Assembly (NCBI RefSeq): GCF_012273895.1
Contig: NW_024045134.1
Span: 1,860,001-1,924,000, forward strand
Direction: 5' to 3'
DNA length: 64,000 bases
DNA from: Zerene cesonia
Taxonomy: Eukaryota > Arthropoda > Insecta > Lepidoptera > Pieridae
Part shown: one piece after another, positions 22,559 through 34,239 of the stretch
Numbering within the stretch: position 1 is the stretch's first letter
Layout: the number at the start of each line of letters is the position of its first letter
Translations under genes and position numbers: made by a program
Notes under the pieces: model-generated
Database searches by the model: none
What the model saw: only the letters and a program-made list of their open reading frames with translations
What the model was told of the DNA's origin: nothing

Positions 22559-22690
22559 GTCTTCAAGGGTAGAGTGAACAGGTGCCTTCTGGAGAAGCAC
22601 GCTCCATCGCCGACTGGATCTACGCTTACCAGCAGGCGAGAAAGTGGTCATCCGCAAGCACAAAGCAAGAAAAGCTAAAAACGTTTTACC
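22559..22690 (+). pseudogene. Probable non-LTR retrotransposon ORF2 tail, relic
   Basis: The frame reads VFKGRVNRCLLEKHAP then PTGSTLTSR, resembling the C-terminal end of LINE reverse transcriptase ORFs, where a [V/F]FK..VNR.LL motif is common. Only about 30 codons remain, with no RT catalytic motif. This is inferred from the motif alone. Confidence 0.35.
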
Positions 22691-23224
22691 TGGGTCACTT
22701 GCGTGCAGTCGTTCCCAGTATCAGTACAATGTAGCAATGTTTGCGCTCATGCATGGAAAAAACGTTCGCAAATGACGTCCCACACTTGCGGGTTTGCGTT
22801 AGAATCATCATTATAGTAGGAACATTATATCACAGAAATTATACTTTAAAATTAGCATGTAATACGACGATATATCTCAGCCTACATGAAAATACCATAA
22901 AATTTAATAGAACCCCTCAAATTATACTAATTCAAATAATTGAATTTAAAATTGCGTCGTGGGCTACGGTTTTCGTATATTGAGAACAGCGAGGCGTTTC
23001 CAACCAGAGGAATTTAGACGTTATTGCATCGCAAAAGGGGATGAAATTGCACGTAGCTCGAAATTTTGCTTATGCAGCCTTCCGCCCTGATAATAATTCA
23101 CCTCTTTGTGTTATAAATCGCCTGTCAAACGCATTTTGTTCGACTATTGTATTTAATTTTTTTTTTTATATTACATTATCGGAGTCTTCAGATATTTATG
23201 AAGATTTTCAAGTATCTGAATCAT
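22691..23224. other. No gene seen
   Basis: Three short plus-strand frames lie here without domains or splice sites. Confidence 0.4.
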
Positions 23225-23360
23225 TTATTTAGTCAATGAGATTTGTCCTTGAAGCACTTTTGAAGCGTGGTAACGTAGTTTTACCATTTAACAACGGTTC
23301 GGACAAGCAAGCAGTTTCTACACAGAAGAGCCGGCAAAAGCTCTATAATTCTATTTACCT
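23225..23360 (+). repeat. LINE 3'-end repeat M, fragment
   Basis: CTTGAAGCACTTTTGAAGCG, GTTTTACCATTTAACAACGG, then GCAGTTTCTACACAGAAGAG and GCCGGCAA. It shows the uninterrupted order of the repeat that is split by an insertion at 29100-29410. Confidence 0.55.
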
Positions 23361-23819
23361 AAAATGTATAATCGTAATAATGACCTTAAAGAACTGTGCT
23401 GGATTGGATTCCATGGATTTTCATGTTTCATATATTCCTTAATACTATAGTAGGCTCTCTGAAATTATTCATTATTAATATATATTTTAAATTAACACGT
23501 CAAAGCTCTTTAGGAGTACACGGAATTATATCGTTAAAACGTATACCTTAAATGAATGTTATATATAAGAATTTATTAAATTCATTTAAGGAAATATGTT
23601 ATGAAGAAAATTCACTAAGCCGTTCCTAGTAAGGCGGGTCGGCCAGTAACTCTAATAAGTAAAACCGTGTCTCTCGCTAAGAGAAACCTACCTATAGTTG
23701 AACCATTTTTTGGTAGGGAGGAGGGAGGGGAATACTGATTGTATTATTGAAAAATTCCTAACATTAACATGTATAATTTCTAATATGAACTATTAACATT
23801 AATAATCAGACTATCACAC

Positions 23820-23970
23820 TTCACACTAATATTATAAATGTGAAAGCTTGTTTGTTTGGATGTTAGTCCGTCAATCACGCTGAAACTACTTAACGGATTT
23901 TGATGAAATTTGGTATACGGACAGGGTATGAGCTGACTTGGGTGATAGGATACTTTTTATTCCGATAAAA
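23820..23970 (+). mobile_element. Helitron-like Hel-E, 5' part
   Basis: CACTAATATTATAAATGTGA, GATGAAATTTGGTATACGGA and GATACTTTTTATTCCGATAA match the 5' half of the element at 21428-21631. The 3' hairpin end is absent. Confidence 0.55.
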
Positions 23971-24404
23971 CAGTAATAGGCAGACACCAATCACTAACAA
24001 ATAGAAAAAATACAAACTATGAACCTCCTTTTTTCAAGTTGTCTCAAAATAGGTTACAAACATGCTCCAGCACCCAGCCGTCCCCTGTCCCAAGTCACAC
24101 CGAATGCACTCTGATGAAGTATAAATGAATACTCATACAGTTTTCGACTTTGCACAAAGGAGACGGGCATATTGATCGGTGTTCAAGGCAGCCATACCGC
24201 AAGGCCAGGTCACCTATCCACTTAAACCTAGATCGAAACACGATATGTGCATATTTTGACTAGGCTGTGGGTATTTGACTCGTGGAAAAAGTGTGATTTG
24301 GTATTTGGATAAAATATGACTTATATAAGCCAGGTTATCAATTGAAAAATACTATTTTTTACGATTTTTTTCATTAACACGCTTAAATATTAGCTGTACC
24401 TGTA
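23971..24404. other. No gene seen
   Basis: Contains a less AT-rich stretch near 24060-24240 with no open frame, splice pair or repeat copy in the window. Confidence 0.35.
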
Positions 24405-24500
24405 TGTTTGTATGTAACGGAATCCCTTAGACTCGTTTTTGACTCACTTTTAACGGACAGAATTAATTCAAACTTTATACATTTATCAAGGATCGGTGAC
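24405..24500 (+). repeat. Interspersed repeat fragment, shared with 3120-3245
   Basis: ACGGACAGAATTAATTCAAA and CATTTATCAAGGATCGGTGA match the reverse complement of 3140-3195. Confidence 0.45.
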
Positions 24501-24646
24501 AATGCAATGATTTCATGAGTATATCTTATTATTCTAATCGCCAGGATAAAATTACTATCCTTACGTATACTCTGTATACGAGTGCAGACAGTTTAGATTT
24601 TGGTTGTGCGTGTTTATTTATTAAGACATTTTTAAAGAATAGAAGA

Positions 24647-24722
24647 ACGGGGCGAGGCGGGATTCGAACCCGCGTCTTCGCAAAGCCGTAGCAACACCTA
24701 TCCTCTCGGCCACCCGGGATCC
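24647..24722 (-). repeat. tRNA-Ser-like short SINE, copy 1
   Basis: On the minus strand: box A-like TGGCCGAGAGG, box B GGTTCGAATCC (matching the RNA polymerase III consensus), then a tail with TTCTATTCTTTAAAAAT. The head resembles the D arm of tRNA-Ser or Leu (GTGGCCGAG.GG) but lacks a long variable arm and a normal anticodon arm, so it is not a functional tRNA. Confidence 0.65.
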
Positions 24723-25163
24723 CACCTCAGCAATCGAACTTCTATGCTTTCTGTTTAATGTCTGAGGGACACCTCACCCCAACACGTGCTTTTTTTAAAT
24801 GTATTTATCAATACAATTCTAAACGCAGAACACGCAAAGAAGTATGCGGGTGACATAATATGTTATTACGTAATTTGACATTGTGGTCTAAATACAAAAC
24901 TTTTTAATGGATTTATAAGTCGATATGTGTATGGTATAACCAGAAATGTGAACACCCTAAAATTGCTTTACTATTAATTACTTTACTTCACTACTAATAA
25001 ATTAAAAAGAAAATGACAATTTCTTTTAAAAAAAACGGCACGGCCATACCATCCTTTTCTCCATATTATTACATGGATCTCACAACTTTTTACGGTAGAG
25101 AGACTGCGAGACTTGGGTTTTTTTACAGAATGATTTTGATGGCATTTTTATATATAAGTAGCG

Positions 25164-25360
25164 ATTCGCCCCGGCTTCACCCGTGGTACATTTTTCTCTC
25201 CATTAGAACCTCCCTTGTGCGCAAAAAAAATATTAAAAAAATTGATTTTGATGTGTCTTTTTTTATTTGAATGCCTTGTAACCGTTCCATTTAAATTTGG
25301 TCTAGTTCTGAAAATTAAGAAACGGTTAAGTAAGAAACTAAAAAAAAAATGAAAAAATTT
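25164..25360 (-). mobile_element. Helitron-like element, Hel-J family
   Basis: Minus-strand 3' end carries ACCACGGGTGAAGCCGGGGC, then CGAATCGCTA where CTAG is mutated. It shares CTCTCCATTAGAACCTCCCT-like sequence with 36248-36310. Confidence 0.45.
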
Positions 25361-25411
25361 GATCACGAAGCGGGACTCGACGTCGCATCTTTTTGCCAAA
25401 CTATAGCAAGC
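25361..25411 (-). repeat. tRNA-Ser-like SINE, 3' half
   Basis: Minus strand GTTTGGCAAAAAGATGCGAC then GAGTCCCGCTTCGTGATC, the 3' half of the element complete at 28037-28111. It abuts a Hel-J relic. Confidence 0.5.
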
Positions 25412-25682
25412 TTTTTATATTCTTAAAAAAAAATCTTATTTATAAAAATAAGATTTATTTATAAAAGCCTAAAAAATAAATTTAACGCTTAAATTAAAAT
25501 CTTCACTGTTCCATTCCTTATCCGTGGAATATGTTTACGAAATATTGTAAACATGGTCTAGCATCAAGACGAATCAATATAGAGAGTATCGAGCGTAGAA
25601 AATAAGGATTTAAAGGCTCATATTGGGAATCTCGAAAATTGGAAGCGAAGGCAGTCATGCTCGTTCACAAAAACATACCCTA

Positions 25683-25857
25683 CTAGCTGTTCACGCCGGC
25701 GTGCTCGGGGTTCATATATAGCCTATATCACTATGTGAACTTGCAGCTTTCGAATGGGGAAAGAATTTTTAAAATCGGTCCAGTAGTTTACGAGTTTATC
25801 CATTACAAACAAACAAACAAAAATACAAATACTTCCTCTTTATAATATTAGGGTAGA
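25683..25857 (-). mobile_element. Helitron Hel-D, full length
   Basis: Minus-strand 5' TACCCTAATATTATAAAGAG and 3' ACGCCGGCGTGAACAGCTAG. It carries ACTGGACCGATTTTAAAAAT. Confidence 0.6.
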
Positions 25858-26405
25858 TTTATTATAATATATAATTATATATATTTGAAAACCAAGTGGT
25901 CCCAAGTTTAGCAATTATTTATAAAAGCAATTTTATTTTGCTTTATAAACTATTCTATAACTTGGACAGGTTGTTTTAGAACGTTATAATTACAAACGAC
26001 TACTTAAAAATTCGGTTAAAAGCGCAAAAAACACCCAAAAACCGACCACTATGCATAGGTACACTTTAACAGTATTTACGTTCGTGAAAAGCTGTTTTCC
26101 GTCATAATTGTAGGCATTTAGTCAAGTGCAGCCTAAAAAGAGTAAAACAAAATTATAATAGCCCAACCCTAAATTAGCTGTAGCCGGTACCAAACCCTAA
26201 AACCTCGTCGAGTAGGCAATAATATTCTACTTTCCTGCTATATTATATTAAATACTATAATTAAAATTATAAACCGGTCAGTTTATCAATAGATATATCT
26301 TACATCTTACTATTCAGGCGAAAACGACGGATGAAGTTTGAATGAAACCGGTACATCATAGACTATTATGGACTATCACACATGCTGCTTTTATATTATT
26401 TAATA
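25858..26405. other. No gene seen
   Basis: AT-rich sequence without recognisable repeats or frames. Confidence 0.4.
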
Positions 26406-26590
26406 CAAGCTGCGCCCCACGGTTTCACCCGCGTAAGTCCGTACCCCGTAGGAATATCGAGATAAAAGTTGCCTATATTTTATTACAGTTGTCCAGCTAT
26501 CTACGTACCAAATTTCATTACAATCGGTTCAGTTGTTTTTGCGTGAAAGAGCAACAAATACACACACATCCTTACAAACTTTCGCATTTT
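26406..26590 (-). mobile_element. Helitron Hel-A, 5' end replaced by T tract
   Basis: Minus-strand copy. The 3' terminus is mutated to GGGCGCAGCTTG, and the 5' TCCTACTAATATTATAAA is missing, giving way to a T run at 26587. Confidence 0.65.
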
Positions 26591-26956
26591 TTTTCAAACG
26601 TTTAAATGCAGTCGCAACTAAATTTTTTAATACAATCCCGAATTTTATTATAAAAGTAACGTAATTTAAATTAAAAAAACAAATATGTTTTTCTTTAAAA
26701 TACGAGAATAGTCGAAATAACGAGGTCATAATATTATCTCTAATAAGATTTAGCCCTCCTACGTATCCTTAAACAGCTGTAAAATTAATTCAGATTGTTC
26801 ATTCCATTTTCTGATATCTTCCTACGTTTGAAACGCCTACATTCTAAAAGGAAAACACAAGAATTTAAAATGATTTATACGAACACTAAATTATTCTAAA
26901 TTGAACATTTTTATTGCTTTAATTTTTTTTAAATTTTAACATGACATTAAAAAAAA

Positions 26957-27022
26957 CCTATAAGAGCATATCTATCTAATACATGGTCACCTATAAGAGC
27001 ATATCTATCTTATACATGGTCA
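26957..27022. repeat. Two-copy 33-bp tandem duplication
   Basis: Units 26957-26989 and 26990-27022 both begin CCTATAAGAGCATATCTATC and end ACATGGTCA, with one A/T difference. Confidence 0.9.
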
Positions 27023-28036
27023 CACACAATCACCATATAAATAATAATTGACAGAACAGTCACAAATACAAACTAAATTGATAACCTTTTTGACGTCAGT
27101 CAAACGAACACAAAAGAAATCTTCCTTCTTCAAACTTCATATTCCGAAACCGGCGTGATTCACGTTTAATTTATATAAATGAAACTGAAATGGGGTTGGA
27201 TATTACAGCCTATTAATCATATAGACCGACGGTCATTCGGGTGCCATAAAAGTGTATTTCTTCAGGGTAGAAAGGGAACAGAGGAAACGGGAAATGCAAT
27301 TCTATCACAGCGGACGAGATATCATTTTACCGTGTCACAATTGTTCTGAATGAATACGTAATACCTCTACGGTGACTGTAGTTTAGTACGCCGCTAAATT
27401 GTAGGTGAATTTGATTTAGGTTAATCTATTTGCAGGAAAAAATATGGACGACTTTATATCTCTGCTTATTGTTATAAATAGATTATGTTTAATATGGTTT
27501 TATTTATTGACTATCGACATGATATAGTATTGTGAAAGCTATTGTGTTTCGTTCGGTGTGTTGGGGAGCCGGGAGCAAACAGTGCTTGAATACGGAAATT
27601 AGTAAGGATTGGTTCAGGATTCTGCTCTCTTCGAGAGTAAGGCACTAAACGGGCGTGAAAATTAAATTGAATTATAGTGTAAATGCACATTATTACAACT
27701 CGCAACAGTAGACGAAGTCGGTGGAAGGGAACCAAGTCCTCAAGATTTCGTTCACCACATGTCCAAGGATCCTCGGACTAGCTTTAGCCTAACACTATAT
27801 TTGTTCCCAATGCAGGGACACACATTTTCTTTACTTTTAATAGTTCATTGTACAAAAAAGAAACAAACTAAATTTTATACGAACTAATTTAACACTAATA
27901 AATTTTGTACCAAAGACTTCTTGCTACACGATCTCTGCCAGGCAACTGGGTAGACCCATGACCACGAGCTCAGACCCATGTTAATGGTTAACAAACACAT
28001 ACATTATATAGGCATATGAAACAGAAGAACAAATTT
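27023..28036. other. No exon seen upstream of the Ig exon
   Basis: I searched here for the preceding Ig half (first cysteine and tryptophan) and found no splice-bounded frame, so the preceding exon is farther away. 27925-27965 resembles the CGATCTCTNCCAGGCAACC segment of repeat N. Confidence 0.4.
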
Positions 28037-28111
28037 GATCACGGGTGGCCGAGAGGCTAGGCGTTGCTACGGTTTGGCAAAAGACGTGGTTGCCAATCCC
28101 GCCGCGTGATC
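28037..28111 (+). repeat. tRNA-Ser-like short SINE, best copy
   Basis: 75 bp with perfect 7-bp ends GATCACG and CGTGATC that could pair like an acceptor stem, box A-like TGGCCGAGAGG, and a damaged box B (GGTTGCCAATCCC). The tail includes TTTCTATTCTTTAAAAATCT. It lies 93 bp before the Ig exon. Copies at 24647, 36433 and 40401 show a better box B. Confidence 0.65.
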
Positions 28112-28203
28112 GAATTATTTCTATTCTTTAAAAATCTCTTACATCTCGAATAGGTTACAGAAATCACATATGTCTAACCAAATGAATCGTTCCATTTCCC
28201 CAG

Positions 28204-28315
28204 GTGGACGGCAGCTTGCTCCTGCCCCAAGTGGGCGTGGAAGACGAGGGCCTGTATGAGTGCGGTGTGGAAAACGAGACTTCCTTCGTTGATAGAGTTA
28301 ACGTCACTGTCAGAA
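28204..28315 (+). CDS. Ig/FN3 membrane receptor gene, exon encoding the end of an Ig domain
   Basis: The frame begins after a CCATTTCCCCAG acceptor and ends at A|GTAAGT (112 nt, ends in phase 1). It encodes 37 residues with the F-strand signature EDEGLYECGVENE followed by the G strand VNVTVR. This is the second half of an Ig domain, with the tyrosine-corner D.G.Y.C. The first half, with its cysteine and tryptophan, must be on an earlier exon not found in the window. Phase 1 matches the acceptor of the next exon at 40626. The product is a type I surface protein with Ig and FN3 domains, inferred to act in cell recognition or adhesion. The exact family is not recognised; sidestep, klingon/wrapper and turtle-like proteins have partly similar layouts. 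What precedes this exon in the protein is unknown. Confidence 0.85.
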
Positions 28316-28408
28316 GTAAGTCCATCTGTAAGACTTCGTGTCAATGCGCATACAAGCTGCACAGCTTAACGCGCTGATCTTAGGAACTGCTGACGATTTT
28401 ATAAGATA

Positions 28409-28749
28409 CTAGCATATCGCCCGCGTAGATTTCGCTTAAATCGCGCGACATGGTTAAGAGTATTTTCTTCGCATTAAAAAGTATGTTTTGTTCTTTCCCA
28501 CGTTTAGCTCCATCATCATACCAAGTTTCATCAAAATCGGTTTGACAATAACGAACTTTCATACAAACTTTCATCCCCTCTTTCAACCCTTACTACCCTT
28601 TTTTCGCGATAAAAAGTAGCCTATGTCCTTTCCCAAGTTCAGTTCTATCTTCACACCAAATTTTCTCAAAATCGGTTCAGTGGCTCAGGCGTGAAAGCGT
28701 AACAGACAGACAGACAAAGTTACTTTCGCATTTATAATATTAGTAGGGA
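28409..28749 (-). mobile_element. Helitron Hel-C, full length (about 340 bp)
   Basis: Minus-strand 5' TCCCTACTAATATTATAAAT, GAAAGTAACTTTGTCTGTCT, and twice a segment like ATTTTGATGAAACTTGGTAT. The 3' GATATGCTAG end has a decayed hairpin. Other copies lie at 37170-37509 and 54493-54680. Confidence 0.7.
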
Positions 28750-29099
28750 TTTTTGTGGTGGATAGCCTCTGATCAACAATGGCTAGTAGTCTATAGTATA
28801 GACTACATAATGCTTGTAGAAGTGGACGATCGAAGAAAAAGTTTGAAAATTAAGCCAGCAAAGAGGTCTGTCTACATTCGAGCGATAACAACGCGAGAGG
28901 ACGATAAATTCTTATGAGTTTAACGTATTTTATATGGCTGGAAGCCAGGGCGTTACTAAAATGTCGAATATATTATATATATATAGTTCTCAAAGGTACA
29001 TAAGACGTGACATATTATGAGTGGATCTCTAAAGTAATGTAGAAGTGTGGAGTGCTTCGATCTCAGTATTGAATCTGGTTTATTATTCTTAGAATTTCC

Positions 29100-29410
29100 T
29101 TCTATACTCAAAAACTCAAACATTTATTTATTCAATAAGACTTCTTATAGAAGCACTTTTGAATCGTCATTACATAGTTTTAACATTTACCACCGGTTCG
29201 GAAAGCAATTTGAATGTTTGAATGAAAATTCTTTATTGCGTTCAAAAACAAAAAATAAACAGGCGTACAATTATCTATATATATATATATAAAATAAATA
29301 GCAAAGGGCGGCCTTATCGCTAGGTAGCGATCTCTACCAAGCAACCCTAACAATACACGAGCAGTTTCTACAGAGAAGTGCCGGCAAGAAACTCTGTAGT
29401 TGTTAATTAT
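29100..29410 (+). repeat. LINE 3'-end repeat M, interrupted by repeat N
   Basis: Left part: CTTATAGAAGCACTTTTGAA to ACCGGTTCGGAAAGCA (29212). Right part resumes at 29358 with GCAGTTTCTACAGAGAAGTG and GCCGGCAAGAAACTCTG. The intact order is seen at 23225-23360. Confidence 0.55.
29213..29357. mobile_element. Repeat N inserted in repeat M
   Basis: Contains TTCTTTATTGCGTTCAAAAA and GGCGGCCTTATCGCTAGGTA, GCGATCTCTACCAAGCAACC. A related sequence lies at 56735-56875. Junctions show AGCA on the left and GCAG on the right, so a short target duplication is possible. Confidence 0.5.
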
Positions 29411-29489
29411 TTATTCTATTTTATTCTTTGTAGTTGCTACTTTATTATATATTGTCCGAGCACCTATAACATTTAAAAGCACTTATATT

Positions 29490-29605
29490 ATGTTAGTTGA
29501 GCCCCACGGCTTAACACACGTCGTAATAATAATCTAACAGTGGAAATATTTACCAATTCGGACCAGCAGTTTCTGATAAGCGCATTGAAACAGACAAACC
29601 AACTC
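29490..29605 (-). mobile_element. Helitron-like Hel-B relic
   Basis: Minus-strand fragment with CAGAAACTGCTGGTCCGAAT and CCGTGGGGCTCAACTAA. No intact ends. Confidence 0.4.
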
Positions 29606-30083
29606 TTGAACTTATTTGTCTTTTAGCTATTTTACTTTATTTTAGTACTATTAGTATATTATTAATATAAAGTAAAATCCTTTACCTTTTAAGTTTTTCG
29701 TTTACATTTGTAAATCTTAGCAATAATGCATTTTAAACAAATACATTTCAATGATAACCGCCTTTTGCACAATCAGTTAGAAAGAATACAAGCTAAAAAT
29801 AGAAAAAAAAACGCCCGTCCACCACTGCAATTTTCACATGCATAGAACCCGTAACGACTGACGCGAAGGTCGGATAATGACTATCATTATCTCAGCCAGT
29901 TTGTTTAGAGCTCCGCGATGCATCCACTTCCGGCAACTGATTTGTGGGTTGTCAGATACATGGGGTCAATGTCGAATGGTTACGGTGGTACTAACGAGTG
30001 GGAATGTGAAGTGACAATATGATTTAACGGACTTGTGTTGTTGTTTTAATGTAGATTATAGAAAGTAAGTCAAATGGGGGCAA

Positions 30084-30240
30084 GTCAATTATTCTTACGG
30101 AGAGCATACTTCGGTACGAATCGGATCAGCTCCCATTGGGGAAGGTACCACACCCTAGAATGCTACTGTGTTACCTACGGCGAGTGGGGGAGCCGGACGC
30201 CTGTATCCGTTTTCCTTATCCTTCCCAGGTCGTTTTTAGT
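30084..30240 (+). repeat. LINE/SINE-type repeat G fragment
   Basis: TTCGGTACGAATCGGATCAG, GGGGAAGGTACCACACCCTA and CCGTTTTCCTTATCCTTCCC, the same order as at 8888-9235 (without the insert). The frame at 30074-30340 is a by-product. Confidence 0.5.
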
Positions 30241-30755
30241 TCCCTCATCAATCCTTTTTCTCATCCTCGATCCGCTGGAAGCGCAGACCTTTCGATTTAA
30301 GTACGAGGTCCCACTGAGCAACCACTGCTTTTTAATCTAAATATCACATGGAAATAAATTATAGTATAAAATATACAATAAACATTTACATTGGTAACGA
30401 AACAAAGTCGTCAGAAAGATATAAATAAACAATAAATACTGTAAAACAATAGCATGTTAATGACATTGTGTTTATTCTTCAGCGATAGTATTATGTGAAA
30501 TATATTATATGCATGTCCTTGTAATAAGCTATAAAATATTAACCACAATGAAATATTTATTATCGCTTGATGACCTGATGAAATGTGCTGTATACACCTC
30601 TCGATTGTTTATATATTTTTCTAGTTTTATTGATTTTCTGCTTTAGCTAAACCTATTTAATCAATGACTATAAAATTCTATGCACTAGGTATATAAGGCC
30701 GAACGCCAGTCTATTGTTTCCACCCTTAAGTAGACTACATGAGCTAAAAATCATA

Positions 30756-30949
30756 TCCTACTAATATTATAAATGCGAAAGTTTGTAAGGATGTGTGTGT
30801 GTTTGATGCTCTTTCATGCAATAACTACTGACCCGATTGCAATGAAATTTGTTACGGAGACAGCTGGACAACTGGAATAACACATAGGCAACTTTTTATC
30901 CCAAATATACAGACAGGGATACAGACTTACGTGGGTGAAACCGCCGTGT
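30756..30949 (+). mobile_element. Helitron Hel-A, 3' end lost
   Basis: 5' TCCTACTAATATTATAAATG after A. The sequence decays after GTGGGTGAAACCGCCG and CTAG is absent. Confidence 0.7.
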
Positions 30950-31849
30950 CTTATAATGCTTAAAAAGCATATGGTCCCCGTACATTACCAAAACAAATAA
31001 AAAAAGTGTATAATATGCTTCAAGAAGTCGGTAATATCTAAATTAGATAGTGTGTTGAAAAAGTAATGCTGCTAATTTGATACGAAAGAAAAACACACCA
31101 AGATACCTGTTAAGATTTCTTTTAACGATTAAAAACCATGCTAATATACCAAACATCATTCAGATTGTTTGACAAATGTTTCTTCGAACAACATAGTTAT
31201 TCGATAGTGATTAATTTTTTTATTACAATCAACAGATTTTTAGTAAATCGTATATTCTTATTTCCGAGCGATGACGCACGCATGTGTGCGTGCGGCCTCG
31301 TGTAACAACAGAGCCGTTCGAGACCGTTTATTCGTTGATTGTATATGTGTGTGCGTGTATCATTTTAACTTTTGTAGTATCCTTAGTTAAATGTCTAATA
31401 CGAAAAAATACCAAAAATAACTGATTATTTAGTTACTTGATATCGTGTGAAAAATAAAAAGAAGTCGTTTTAAATTCGTTTTTATATTTTTCCTTATTTA
31501 CCATTCGCAAGTAAACGGAAGAAACAAATATACACAATACATAAATATCTCTAGAGATAATACTTGACCTACATAATATTTAATAAGTTTGAATTCGTTC
31601 AGAGCAAGTCGGGTTTTAATTAAAAAGGATTTCATTTCTTAATACTAGATAAAATCTCGCTAAACTCCCGCTGCGAAACAATAAACTTCAAATATTGTTA
31701 AATATTTTATATTGAATCAAAAACCTTCCTCTATTCCGTTTCATACCATACATTTTTCAATTGTTTAATGCAGTAGATGACATATTTTGAGGCCTTATAA
31801 AAAACGATTTTGTCTCTTTGATTGTTATTGATTGCCAATTAGTACCAAA

Positions 31850-32011
31850 TCTAAATATTATAAAGCTGAAGTGTGTTTGTTTGGTTGAACGCGCTAATCT
31901 CAGGAATTACTGGTCCGATTTTAAAAATTCTTTCAGTGTTAGATAGCCCATTAATTGAGGAAGGCTTTAGGCTATATATTATCAGGTACTACAAGGGTAA
32001 AACCGTGGGGT
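31850..32011 (+). mobile_element. Helitron-like Hel-B, nearly full length
   Basis: AAATATTATAAAGCTGAAGT, CGCTAATCTCAGGAATTACT, TTAGATAGCCCATTAATTGA, ending near AAAACCGTGGGG. The 3' CTAG is decayed. Confidence 0.6.
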
Positions 32012-32063
32012 ACTTACTAATTTGGTCGGCTACAAACCGGATAACGAAATATTTTATTTATTA

Positions 32064-32252
32064 CTAGCTGTTCGCCCCGTCTGCACCCGTGCTACACATA
32101 TAGCCTGTGTCACTCATAGTGAAGTTGCAGCATTCTAACGGTAAAAGTATTATTGGATTCGGTCCAGTGATTTTTGTGTGAAAACGTTACAAACATACAA
32201 AAATACAAAAGTTAACACATAGAATATCCTCTATGTAATATTGGATTGGATA
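32064..32252 (-). mobile_element. Helitron-like Hel-D
   Basis: Minus-strand 3' end GGTGCAGACGGGGCGAACAG then CTAG. The body contains CACTGGACCGAATCC. The 5' end is decayed. Confidence 0.55.
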
Positions 32253-32519
32253 TCCCAATTTCCATACATAAGTGGAGTAGTTATGGTATACTACTAATAA
32301 ATTAATAGTTTTTCTTATCGAAATATAAATCAATTTTCAACCAAAACGTAAAATCACGTTTCGGTCCACATTCGATGTTAAATAATCATCTCGTTTATCA
32401 GAACGTGTTTTATTTTTTCTTCAATATATTCGTATGTAGTTTATTTTGCATCTTGCATGAGTCTCTATTTCTTAACAAAGTATTTCTGATAAGGAATATT
32501 AGCAAATGTATATTCTTCT

Positions 32520-32691
32520 TATATGTAAAATTCCTGTGTCACAGTTTTAGTATCCGAACTCATTCCGAAACGGCTGGACCGATTCTTATGAAATTTTTTG
32601 TGTACGTATCGGGTAGGTCTGAGAATCGGCCAAGATCTATTTTTCATACCCCTAAATGATAAGAGTAAGGCAGAACAGCGTTTACCGGGTC
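32520..32691 (+). mobile_element. Helitron-like Hel-L, second copy
   Basis: CATTCCGAAACGGCTGGACC, GGGTAGGTCTGAGAATCGGC and GATAAGAGTAAGGCAGAACA, then TTTACCGGGTCAG. The terminal CTAG is lost. Matches 11097-11238 reversed. Confidence 0.55.
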
Positions 32692-33210
32692 AGTAAGTTG
32701 CATATGCAATGTGTGTGCGATTGACACACGATAGAAGTGAAACTTCAGTAAATCGACAATAGAATGAGATGAATATATATAAAATATAAAATAGTATGTA
32801 CATTTCTGTCTCATTCTTTGCCGGCTTCATTCCACACATTTTTGTATTTGTGTCTCTTACCTGTCGTTTTTTCCGTTGCATCAGGTTTGAAATCGCAACG
32901 ATTCTAAAGAAGTTTCACTTCAATAAAAATCCCAAAAAAATATAGCTGTACTAAGAACCACCTTCGTATTTGGGACGTTTTAAAAATAAAATGTCTCCAT
33001 TGCTCAATACAATACAATTTATCCGTTCCAACTTGGGGAAAAAATGAAGATTTTATCTTAATAGAATACTCTCAGAATATTATAACATACGTTAAACTTT
33101 TCCGGAAACTCCTTCAATATTGTCTTTTCGTAATTAAAAAGAAGAATAAAATTTAACCTCACGTTTACATTAATTCAAACGCCTTCCCGCTTCGGTTTTT
33201 TCCATGTTAT

Positions 33211-33345
33211 TATGCATATAAACCTTCCTGAAATACTCTATCCAATAAAAAAAAAACCCCATCAAAATCTGTTACGTAATTTTAAAGATACAGGCCCACA
33301 GACGGCAGACAGCGACTTTGTTTTTTTAGCTATGTAGTGATAACA
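33211..33345 (-). mobile_element. Helitron-like Hel-F fragment
   Basis: AAACCTTCCTGAAATACTCT, CATCAAAATCTGTTACGTAA, GACAGCGACTTTG and CTATGTAGTGAT match the element at 55964-56112. Confidence 0.5.
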
Positions 33346-33774
33346 TATGTGTTTTTCTGTTAATGTGGATAAAAATGAATAAAATTAAACCTAGTTACTA
33401 AACAATATCCTCTCTCATATAATATTAATGCCTTGCTCGCTCAAGCGACGACAGTTTCCAAGGAAAGCCGTGTCAGCATATCTTTGCGGACTGTAGTGTC
33501 GTTGGGGCCGCTTGCCGCACTTAATTGGTGAATGCAAGAGTTTTAATAAAACGAGTAGTGTTGGGTGTTTTTTATAAACAATGTTTTCTTGAAATTCTGA
33601 TGCTTTAGTGTGTATTAATTCCAGTTGTTTTGAGCGTGTTCGATCATATGTATTTTTCGCTTCTTCTCTAAAATTTTAGAAATATTTGTGTGGAATAGAA
33701 TTTTAATTCATATATTCTCTATTTCATCCACCTCTATCGAATGATTGTTTTTGTTGATCTTACCTTTAAGGCGA

Positions 33775-33905
33775 ACGCCTCGGAACTTTCGACTGGTTGA
33801 ATCGATTTTAATGATGCTTTTTTTTATTTGAAAAGTGTTGCCTCCCGTGTGGTCATATTTAAATTTGTTCTAGTTTCGACAGTTTGAAGGCGTTTTAGTT
33901 TGCTG
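33775..33905. repeat. Interspersed repeat K fragment
   Basis: CTGGTTGAATCGATTTTAAT, GTTGCCTCCCGTGTGGTCAT and TTAAATTTGTTCTAGTTTCG. Related pieces lie at 25290-25330, 38150-38360, 39180-39335 and 61484-61640. Confidence 0.45.
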
Positions 33906-34039
33906 TTAAAAATATCAATGTATACGGGTATTTTTGGTATGATGCACGATGGAAAAAATAAATCGCAAGGACCTTTTGGACAGGCGTTTGGGCATTGACA
34001 TTTAATTCATAATTCATTTATTTGCAAGTAAACATCTTA

Positions 34040-34239
34040 TCCCACTAATATTATAAATGTGAAAGCTTGTGAGGATCGATGTTTGTATATGTTATGTTTG
34101 TTACTCTTTCACGCAAAAACTGCTGAACCGTTTGCAATGAAATTTGGTATGTACATAGCTGGACAAGTGAAATAACACATAGGCAACTTTTTATCCTGAT
34201 ATTCCTATGGGATACGGACTTACACGGGTTAATAGCTAG
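34040..34239 (+). mobile_element. Helitron Hel-A, full length with deleted hairpin
   Basis: 5' TCCCACTAATATTATAAATG after A. The 3' end reads TACACGGGTTAATAGCTAG, so most of the hairpin has been deleted but CTAG is kept. Confidence 0.7.

Noticed and set aside
22559..22690. Functional gene at the VFKGRVNR frame
   Set aside because: Only about 30 codons with LINE-tail similarity; no start, splice sites or catalytic motif.
24647..24722. Possible tRNA gene on the minus strand
   Set aside because: Box A and B are good, but there is no normal anticodon arm or variable arm, and other copies with tails show it is a SINE.
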